This document shows, in pieces, positions 25,401-64,000 of a DNA stretch of 64,000 nucleotides (its first letter is position 1; each line of letters starts with the position of its first letter). Location: the NCBI GenBank assembly GCA_013398295.1, contig VZSF01000008.1, positions 279,481 to 343,480 of the forward strand, given 5' to 3'. The notes under the pieces were generated by a model, which did not search any database, was not told where the DNA came from, and worked only from the letters and a program-made list of their open reading frames with translations. The stretch comes from Chionis minor (lineage: Eukaryota > Chordata > Aves > Charadriiformes > Chionididae). Both the position numbers and the translations under genes were made by a program.

Positions 25401-26940
25401 TTTTGTTTATCATAATAGGACACAAAAGCAGAGTTACATTAGTGCTGCTTTGGAGAGCAAACTAGAAAGTTGAGCAATACATGCTAGTTCCAGGCTCTGC
25501 TGTTTTCTGAATGTGTACATACACTTTACTTTCCACCCAGGCAGTATTCTCATTAAAAGTTAATGCAATTAAAATTACTCTTTTCAGTTCTGCAATTTCT
25601 TTTTGTTTTTGCTTTTCTGTTGTGTTTTTGCTAAATCATGGATAAAGCTGTTGTTCCGGTTTTAAAATATACCCTTTCCTAAGAGGGGATTTATATGCTT
25701 TCATTTGCAGATAGGCCAAGCTGCTTTATTACATAAATGTAAGTATTTACTTTGCATTACCTTGATTACAAAGAGGATCTTTTTAATTTTTTTTATGCTG
25801 AGCGATGCACATGAAGACAGACGGGAGGAAGCAGGTAACAGATACAATTGCTTGCTGCTTTCAGGCGGTTTTGCTTAGAGAGTTAATTGGAAAAGTGCAG
25901 TACAGTACTCAAATATTTCATCTGCAGATACAATAGCTTATTTTTGCTTTGCCCTCTTTGTGGGCTCCCAGAGGGTGGGAGGGTACTTTACAGCTGCCTC
26001 TGCAATATGAGAGTTTTGTCATCAGCAAAAGAATCTGTGCAGCTCAGATTTTTGCTTAGATGAGCGCTAGTAGGCACTGTCTCTCAGCCCTGAACTGAAA
26101 GCCTGAAAGAGGCAAGCAGCCTCAAATCCCTTAAGATGAAGGGACCTCTCTAGGTTTCTGATTAAATCTGAGAACAATTTAGGTCCGAAGGGGAGTGCAG
26201 GCAGTCATCTTATCTTGCACCCCCCCTTCACCCCTGGCTCAAAGCAGGGCCACCTTAGACATTGGATCAGGCTGCTCATGTCCAACTGAATCTTAAACTT
26301 AATGGAATGTCCCTCTTAATCGGGCTCTCCAATTCATTAAGTTATGCATTTAGTCATGAAATACATGACGTCTCATGTTTCCCAGTGCTTCAAACTATTC
26401 TGCGCTGCTCCGGGGATGCAGTGCTAACTTTGCTGGAAAAGTTTGGGTCGTGATCATTGGAAAGTCACAAAGTGGCTGGGGTTAAGTAATGAACTTGAAT
26501 TATTTTAATGCTTTATTTTAAATAAATACACCTCCCAATTCCTTCTTGAGTCTCCTTTTCAGCTTAGCAAACGAAAAGTAAAAAACAGTCTGTCAAAGAA
26601 GAGTTTTGTTGTAAGCTACTTTTTAATCACGGCATTACTTGACATTTAGTCAGCATGACGATTGCATTTTCCTTCTCAAAATGCCGACAGACAAAATAAG
26701 CCTAGCAGGAGCCTTCAGAAGAAAATCAGGAAAAATCTGAAGACAATGACAGAAAATAATGATGAGGTAAAACTAATAAATTGATTTGAGCAGTGACAAG
26801 GCTTGGTAACACTAAGGAAAACTTTCCCCTCAGGGTTACAAAGACAAAAGAGCACCTAAAAATACACCACAAGTCTTCTGTTTTACTCAAAGAGAGTGGC
26901 TATCTTGATTATGAAATGCCGAGACTGAAGCTCACTCTCT
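22441..26940. other. intergenic, AT-rich, possible conserved non-coding block
   Basis: No gene was recognised. The 25.2-25.8 kb portion is rich in TAAT/ATTA homeodomain-type cores and contains a perfect 11-base inverted repeat (25275-25310) and two copies of AGCCTTTCAATTATT. This composition recalls developmental enhancers, but conservation cannot be judged from one sequence. Confidence 0.4.
25275..25310. repeat. perfect inverted repeat, 11-base arms
   Basis: GATCTAAGTAA (25275-25285) and TTACTTAGATC (25300-25310) are exact reverse complements separated by a 14-base loop. Just to the right, TATTGCCAG and AGCCTTTCAATTATT are each present twice within about 90 bases, pointing to local duplication. 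Confidence 0.85.
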
Positions 26941-27445
26941 AACGATTAATTTGCACGAGCTGCCGCCAAAATGCCCTTCTGTGCGGGTACGCGCTCCAAG
27001 CCCAGCTCAAAGCTCGGTCTCTCTGGCCCCGTATTTTGTCTCTGGCCTTTTTCCTTCAGGAGGTGCCAATCACCGAGCAATCTGGCAATGGTTTTGCTGA
27101 GGAGTGCGTCTTCGCACCGGCAATTGGACTTGGCTCTCCGAAGCCAATCTAGGCGAGGTGTCCGAGCCCAGCCGGAGCGGGCAGCCAGGGCTCCCCCTGC
27201 GCCCAGTGCTCCCCCGCTGCTCTGCAGCGCTGCTGCCGGTCGGGACCACCCTCCGTCCCAGTTTGCTGCTAAGCTGATGATTCTGCCTCGTTTCATCAGG
27301 CTGCCAGGCTTGCAACCAAATACAGCGTGTTGCAGGGCGCAGAAGAAATTTAGAGGTCCTCTTGCCGCCGGGGGCTCTGCCACGAGCCCCCCACAGCCAG
27401 CGCTGCCCCACAGCCCCTCCCTCCGCGGGAGCCCGCTCCCTTCAA
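26941..27445. other. GC-rich block, CpG-bearing, no gene recognised
   Basis: High GC with frequent CpG. Two long open frames overlap on opposite strands (26971-27492 plus, 26946-27482 minus), which is expected from GC-rich DNA. The plus frame runs into the CR1 element at its end, so it is not a conserved gene. Possible small CpG island of unknown role. Confidence 0.45.
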
Positions 27446-27452
27446 AAAATCC

Positions 27453-27866
27453 AGAATCACTTAGGTTGGAAAAGACCTTCAAGATCAGCTAGTCCAACCA
27501 TTGACCCTACTCTACCAGGTCCACCACTAAACCATGTCTCTAGAATCTACACGACTTTTAAAAACATCCAGGGATGGGGAAACAAGCCCCTCCCTGGGCA
27601 GCCTGTTCCAATGTTTGATAACGCTTCCAGTGAAGAAATTTTTCCTAATGCTCAGCCTAAACCTCCCCCGGAGCAACTTGAACCCATTTCCTCTTGTCCT
27701 GTCGCCTGTTACTTGAGAGGAGAGACCAGCGCCCGTGTCGCTACACCCTCCTTTCAGATAGCTGAAGAGAGCAATAAGGTCTCGCCTCAGCCTTCTCTTC
27801 TCTAGGCTAAACAATCCTAATTCCCTCAGCCGCTCCTCATACGACATGTTTTCCAGGCCCCTAAAC
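27453..27866 (-). mobile_element. CR1 LINE 3' fragment with ORF2 C-terminal remnant
   Basis: Read on the minus strand this is the 3' end of a bird CR1 element. The translated remnant includes [49 protein letters not shown] and [20 protein letters not shown], the C-terminal region of CR1 ORF2 after the reverse transcriptase domain. The plus strand opens with the reversed 3' end, AGAATCACTTAGGTTGG then AAAAGACCTTCAAGATCA. The frame is unusually well kept, which suggests a fairly young copy. The reverse transcriptase core and 5' parts are missing (5' truncation). Confidence 0.92.
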
Positions 27867-28690
27867 GGCATTCTGCACTTCAGTTCTAGTAAAAAAAGCA
27901 TACACGAAAGAGGGACAGGAATCCTAACATTTTATGGTTAAGTTGGTGTTCAGAAAATACCAATTTGATACCAAAATTGTGATAATTTTGTCTTTTATTT
28001 AAGTACTGTCTCCGTGACATTTCCCCAAGGCAGTCCTGCCGGTCACTCAGAAACAGCCAGCTACGCAGTGCCTCCTCTTTGCATGCTCTAGAACCTGCAT
28101 GCTGGTTTATTTCCACTCAAATACTCTTCTAAGCTGTTTCATACTCCTCCCTCAGATGGCTCCTCCAAAATACTTCAGAGTGGTGTCTCACGGACCCATT
28201 GCTCCTCAGCCTCCAGTCCCTCTCCTGGGCAGCTGAAAGGGACATGGTGGCAGCCACAGCTCCGGTGTTTAAGAAAACAGTTTCTCACAGTTTCACTCCC
28301 CTCCAGGGCAAGCTGTTGACTTTAGGCTGGATATACAGCACCCATAAGCTTTTCAACATTCCCATTTCCTCCCTCATTCCACCTTACCGATCTAAAGCTT
28401 ACTGGTATAAGGTCTGCCGAAAGGGTGTTTACTCTTTTACGTAGCTTTAAATCACATTTCGTAGTATTTAGTCCCACGTTAAGATCATGTTTAGGTTTGA
28501 ATCCTTGTTCCAATGAGCTATACGCATGCTGAAATAAAGATGTCTCCATGGCACGCCCGTATACACACCCATATGCATATAGCTACACCTATGCATGGCT
28601 TTCCAATAGGTTCCAATGGGCTTCCCGCTAGGTTCCAACTTCCAACTAATGGCTACTGCAACTATACCCAGGTAACACCCAGCTGCACCC
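27867..28690. other. intergenic, no feature recognised
   Basis: Mixed composition between the CR1 copy and the orphan CpG island. No exon, repeat family or RNA gene was seen. Confidence 0.5.
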
Positions 28691-29395
28691 AAGCCTGTGC
28701 TGATCATGCCACAACCACAAAATCCCCGCGGGAGACAGAGCCCATACCGCTGCCTCGCCATCCCCCTGCACAGTCCCGCTTGTCACCGGGGATGCCGGCG
28801 GCGGGACCGGGCTTGGGATGCTGGAGCCGCAGGACGCCCCGTCCCCGTTGCCACCGCACAGCCCAACGCACAACTATTCCTGGCGACTCCGGGCAGCCCG
28901 GCCTGAAAGCATCCTTTCTCCCTCCTTTTTTAAGCGCGAGGCGCCATCCCACAAAAGAAGGCGCGCTGGCCTTCAAAAGGTTTCTGTTCGCACGTCGTGG
29001 CCGGCCCTGAATCGGCCGCATTCATCAGCTCGCCCTCTGTCTCCAGCTGCTCCCTCGCTGGCTGCAGATTCGGCAAAACACAGAGCGGGAGCCAGATATA
29101 AATCTCTCCCTCTCAAAGGAAATATTTAGCAGCAAAATGAGGAGAAAACAAAAGACGCCTCTGTTACTCACCCAGTCCTCTCGCTCGGGGCGGCTCTATC
29201 TAACAAGCAGGCGAGCGAGCGCTCCCGCCTGGCACGGCGCTGGGAGGGGGACGGGCAGCGGGGCCGCCCCGCGCCCGGGAACACCCCGGTGCGCCCAGAC
29301 GGCCGCGGGCACCGGCTGGGAAATGCTGAGCCTTTTCCATCGGGTCCACTGCTTGGTAAGCGGGAAGAGGGCTGCTTAGGGCAGCGAGGGGGGAA
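28691..29395. promoter_or_regulatory. orphan CpG island between OTULIN and ANKH
   Basis: GC-rich, CpG-dense sequence, densest at 29.18-29.32 kb with GGGCGG-like and CCGCGGGC-type motifs. On the minus strand a near-consensus splice donor, CTGG|GTGAGT, has its GT at 29170-29171. On the plus strand TTG|GTAAGC has its GT at 29356-29357. Either could be the end of a first exon of an unannotated transcript. It lies some 0.6 kb or more beyond the likely ANKH 3' end. No protein is recognisable, so a non-coding RNA promoter or an enhancer is the simplest guess. Confidence 0.5.
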
Positions 29396-30029
29396 AAAAC
29401 CCCACCCCAATGGTTCCTGTTAATTCTGCGAAAGGAAAACTCAAGACAAGTGAACGCAATTTTATGTACAATGAAAAGCTGAGGAATGGGAGCTTATTAG
29501 TGCTCTGCTCTTATTTCCCAGGGCGTGAGCTGTTCTGAAATTTAAGATGTAGGATGCAGGTGAACTTTGCTCCTCTTTTTATTGCAACTTTGATTGTACA
29601 ATCCAGTAATTCTCAAGAGAATCTGGAAAGCCTCCCCGTGAAGTCATGAAGTTGACCGTGCTCTGGCTCTCCGAAGCAGAAACCAAACAGGTTTCTCTTG
29701 GAAAATACTTATCACAGAGACAGGCAGCAATTTCCTAAGCGTTAACACTAGGGAGACATCTAAGCCACTTTGCTAGGAGTCAGGGAAGTCTTTTTGGGAA
29801 GGAAGAGGCGCAGCCCAGCGCGCCCACCAGCATCTGCTTGACAAGAGACACTGAAACCAGTAACATCACGGCTTGAGCTCGTGCCCAAATCCCACCGCTC
29901 CTGCGCTCATTTGGTACCTGGCAAAGTAAAGGGCTATAAAGTATTAACCAAACATTGGAAAACTTATCTTTCACAATACCATTAGTTTAGCACTGTATGA
30001 CCAATAATTCAGTTTTTGCTATTTGTTCA
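29396..30029. other. intergenic, no feature recognised
   Basis: Ordinary AT-leaning sequence between the CpG island and the probable ANKH 3' end; nothing supported. Confidence 0.5.
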
Positions 30030-30769
30030 TCTTCTATCTAAAGGAACACCTTTATTGTTTCCTTTAATTTGTTTTCAATTTTTTACTTCTTGGTGCAATT
30101 ACTACCTTGAAACCGACACTCTCAAATGCTCAAAATTCTTCAAAAATACTGCTGTTTGAATTTTAATCGCATACCAAAAAAAGTATTACACAAAAATATT
30201 TTCTTGCTTTACCTCTACAGTTCCTGAAAAACTGCGTCTTGTGGACTTGGATACAAATGTACTGGAGAAACCAAAACTACGTGAATAGAGAAAACCTCAT
30301 ATGGCCACCGTGATCTGCAACAGTCTATATACATGTTATATACATGTGACTGTTTGAGAGCCTGTATTCACGAATATGTACAGACTACACGCTGCACAAA
30401 GTTCTTTTTTTTTGATTTTTTTTTTAAATCTTTTTTTTAAAAACTACCGTCAGAAACAAGGAGAACAACCTTGTGGTGGCACAGAAAAAGTGTGGTTACT
30501 GGATTTAGTCTTACCCTCCTTGTGCCACTGCTCATTAACCATGAACTGATTTTGCAAATCTGTCATTTAACACAATAATTTCTACATTTTTTTCCTTATT
30601 GCATTTGTACATGTAACAAATTAGTACAAATGTTTACAATAAAATGTAAAGTTCATTGATACAATGCCTTTCATGACACATGGCCATAACTGGTTACTAG
30701 CCAACTCTGTAGTTTTTCAGAGACGTTTTTAGCTGAACTTGGAAAAATAGGAAATGTATTGTAGCTTAA

Positions 30770-30846
30770 AATAAATGTACACAATATACAATATATATAT
30801 TTATACACATGTGTATGTCTACATACACATATATCGATATAACATT
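30770..30846. repeat. TA/CA-rich microsatellite region
   Basis: Imperfect TATATA, ACACATGTGTATG and ACATACACATATAT runs. It lies in the probable ANKH 3' UTR. Confidence 0.75.
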
Positions 30847-31426
30847 TAAAGTAACGTTTAGTTTTGATCAGTTCTCTGAGTGCTGGGACTACCTGGCAAA
30901 TAAATCTAGAAACGGCATTTGTCCATAATTAAATACTCATCTGCACAACTTAGAAAAATATACTTTTACTAAATAAGGTTTAAATTAACTGACCTATGGA
31001 TATAGCATGGATGATAGCGGTTTCCAGAGTCTGGCACAACTAAATCGGAAAGAACCCAAGCTCCTACAAACTGGTAACGAACGCTGCCCCGCAGCCCAAC
31101 GCAGAAGAGCGCAGAAAGACAAGCTGCTGTTGCCGCCACCCTCGGTGGCCCCCAAACCCTCTCCGCTTCCCTCACCTCTTACACAGGCTGCACTTCCACC
31201 CGAGGCGAGTCACCCACCCGACCTCACGCTCCGTGATTTCCGTCCCGCTCCCAAGCGCGACAGGGGCTGGCTGATATGAGCGGCCCCTCGCTTCCATGCA
31301 AGCCTTGCCTTGAGAGCTAACCTATGATCATGGTCCCTAATTAACGACTGGGAGGACCATCAGTACTTGAGCTTCACCATATGGATTTTGATCTACTGCA
31401 TAGGTAAATACATTATAGCAAAACGT

Positions 31427-31502
31427 ACATGTGTGTGTGTGAGCGTATGTATATATGTGTATATATACATACACACACACGTGTGTGTGTGTGAGCATGT
31501 GT
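31427..31502. repeat. TG/TA/CA repeat with perfect AC-GT palindrome
   Basis: TG repeats, then TATA, then CA, then GT. Positions 31481-31500 read five AC followed by five GT, a perfect palindrome able to form a hairpin in DNA or in the ANKH transcript. Alternating purine-pyrimidine throughout. Confidence 0.9.
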
Positions 31503-31918
31503 ACACCTCTATATGAAAAATTTCATGGAGCTATGTGTAGTAATGCGATATACCATGGCATCCTGCATATGTTATCTGATTTTTTTTAAAAAACATATAG
31601 GCACCAGAAATAAGTATATAGAGCAACCTTTAAAAATTAAAAGTCAAATCAGTGGACAAGAACTTTGGTAAAGCTTGTCAATATTTATTTTTTTTTTTAA
31701 ATTCAAATACAGTCAAAGTCTATCAGTTGCCATCACCCTCTTCACAAGAGGAAAGTGCATGTTTGTTTTTTTTTTTTCTGAAGAAAATGATACGCAAGGT
31801 GGGGCTTAACGGTTCAAGAAAATTCTGAATTCAATGTTTACATTTTTCAAAAGATTACTGTCTTTCTGATGGAATGAAAGCTAAATAGAGTTCTTGTCCC
31901 ATGTGTATTTTATTTCTC

Positions 31919-31998
31919 ATATGCATATATATATATAAATATATATATATGTATGTCTCTGTTTATGTACCTGTGTGTGTATATGCACATCCACACAC
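31919..31998. repeat. TA/TG microsatellite region
   Basis: CATATATATATA and TATATATATATG runs followed by TGTGTGTATATG and CACACAC. In the probable ANKH 3' UTR; likely polymorphic. Confidence 0.8.
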
Positions 31999-32281
31999 TT
32001 TTAACATGAGAGAGGAACCTGTTTTTCTCCATTTTGTATGTGGAGACTTACACGTTCCTCCCTGTCTTGTACCCTGTGCAGTATATAAGCTCTAGTGATG
32101 AGGCCAAACAAAAAGATATAGTTCACCATAGTATATTAGTTTATGTAGCAAAGTCATTTTCAAGCAAGTAAAATAAAGCTCTGTATTCCAAACGGCTTTT
32201 CCTTTACATTTCTCATAAAGAAAAGGAAGGAAAAGGAAAGAGGGGAGGGAGTAGGATTATGGCAGTAGCACTGAGCCAGCG

Positions 32282-32338
32282 GCACGCGTGCACGCGTGTG
32301 TGCGAGTGTGCGAGCACACGCACACACACGAGTGCACG
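32282..32338. repeat. CG/TG/CA alternating quasi-palindrome
   Basis: About 55 bases of nearly strict purine-pyrimidine alternation, with CACGCGTG, GTGTGCGAGCACAC and CGCACACACACG. GTGTGC and GCACAC form a perfect inverted repeat around GA, and the outer CGTG and CACG arms largely match too. It can fold as a long hairpin and is a Z-DNA-prone composition. In the probable ANKH 3' UTR. Confidence 0.85.
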
Positions 32339-32551
32339 GAGAGCAGGGCTTTGGTTGACAAATGCGGATTGTCCAGAGGAGGTGGATGCATAAGTAAGGA
32401 AGACTCTACAGTGATGCAATTGTATCTTTTGTGTTTGCATGGAGTGAGAAAACAAATTCAATTGGGGGAAAAAAAAAAAAAAGAAAAAAGCAAAGACCTC
32501 TTTTTAGGTCCCTCATCAGTGAGAGCATACTCAGTATGCTAGAGAATTTAT

Positions 32552-32632
32552 CTGAAACCTTTTAAATCAAGGCCTCTTTATTACAAAAATAAAAACGAAC
32601 AAACAAAAAAGTATGAGAGAAGACAAGATGCT
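32552..32632. repeat. duplicated poly(A)-signal segment, copy 1 (ANKH 3' UTR)
   Basis: Matches 33101-33184 over its whole length with substitutions and small gaps: shared blocks include ACCTTTTA, TTTATTA, an A-rich middle and TATGAGAGAAGA. Read on minus it holds AATAAAG (plus TTTATT at 32577-32582), about 100 bases past the ANKH stop, so it is a candidate proximal poly(A) site. Confidence 0.8.
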
Positions 32633-32680
32633 GAAGTGTCACTCCAATCGTCCCTGCAGAGAACAATTGCATCCCATTTA

Positions 32681-64000
<31,320 letters not shown>

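Larger units (their letters stand above)
30030..32680 (-). promoter_or_regulatory. probable ANKH 3' UTR with several poly(A) signals
   Basis: Sequence after the ANKH stop on the minus strand. Candidate AATAAA signals (TTTATT on plus) lie at 32677-32682 (overlapping the stop), 32577-32582, 31909-31914, 31684-31689 and 30051-30056. The last is in an AACAATAAAGG context and looks like a plausible distal end, giving a UTR of about 2.6 kb. The region is dense in TA, TG and CA repeats. Which signals are used, and whether the UTR runs further left, cannot be settled here; a longer UTR is possible, since the human one is long as I recall. Confidence 0.4.

Noticed and set aside
26946..27492. Overlapping 173- and 178-codon open frames on opposite strands
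   Set aside because: Both arise from high GC. The plus frame ends inside a CR1 element and neither shows a domain.

Overview
The window is vertebrate nuclear DNA, most likely from a bird. The evidence is two split genes with GT-AG introns, several CR1-type retrotransposon 3' ends of the kind common in bird genomes, CpG islands and AT-rich microsatellites. No bacterial, viral or organellar gene was recognised. The species cannot be named from the sequence.

Layout. 1-4.4 kb: intergenic DNA without a recognisable gene. 4.44-5.0 kb: a CpG-island promoter. 4,717-15,828 (+): OTULIN, complete, eight coding exons, 463 codons. It encodes the deubiquitinase that cuts Met1-linked (linear) ubiquitin chains. 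About 15.8-17.6 kb: probable OTULIN 3' UTR. 17.6-30 kb: intergenic, with GC-rich blocks at about 20-22.4, 27.0-27.4 and 28.7-29.4 kb, a CR1 fragment at 27.45-27.87 kb and an AT-rich block near 25.3 kb. About 30.0-32.7 kb: probable ANKH 3' UTR, dense in TA/TG/CA repeats. 32,681-63,623 (-): the 3' part of ANKH, exons 6 to 12 by human numbering, coding for residues 230-493 of the multipass ATP/pyrophosphate/citrate exporter. Exons 1-5 lie beyond the right edge. Intron 8 of ANKH is about 19.6 kb and carries two CR1 fragments and a GC-rich insert.

The genes are convergent, as I recall OTULIN and ANKH are on human 5p15.2. They are functionally unrelated: one restrains NF-kB and cell-death signalling, the other controls mineralisation. 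All exon junctions below were checked base by base for GT-AG and phase. The ANKH fragment falls exactly on human residue numbers W292, S375, F377 and G389.

No undescribed multi-gene system was found. The most useful leads are (1) a 111-codon second OTULIN exon that accounts for the whole length difference from the human protein as I recall it, and whose skipping gives an immediate stop; (2) a duplicated ~80-base segment carrying a poly(A) signal, one copy in the ANKH 3' UTR and the other in intron 11; (3) an orphan CpG island at 28.7-29.4 kb with splice donors on both strands; and (4) long hairpin-forming purine/pyrimidine repeats in the ANKH 3' UTR.
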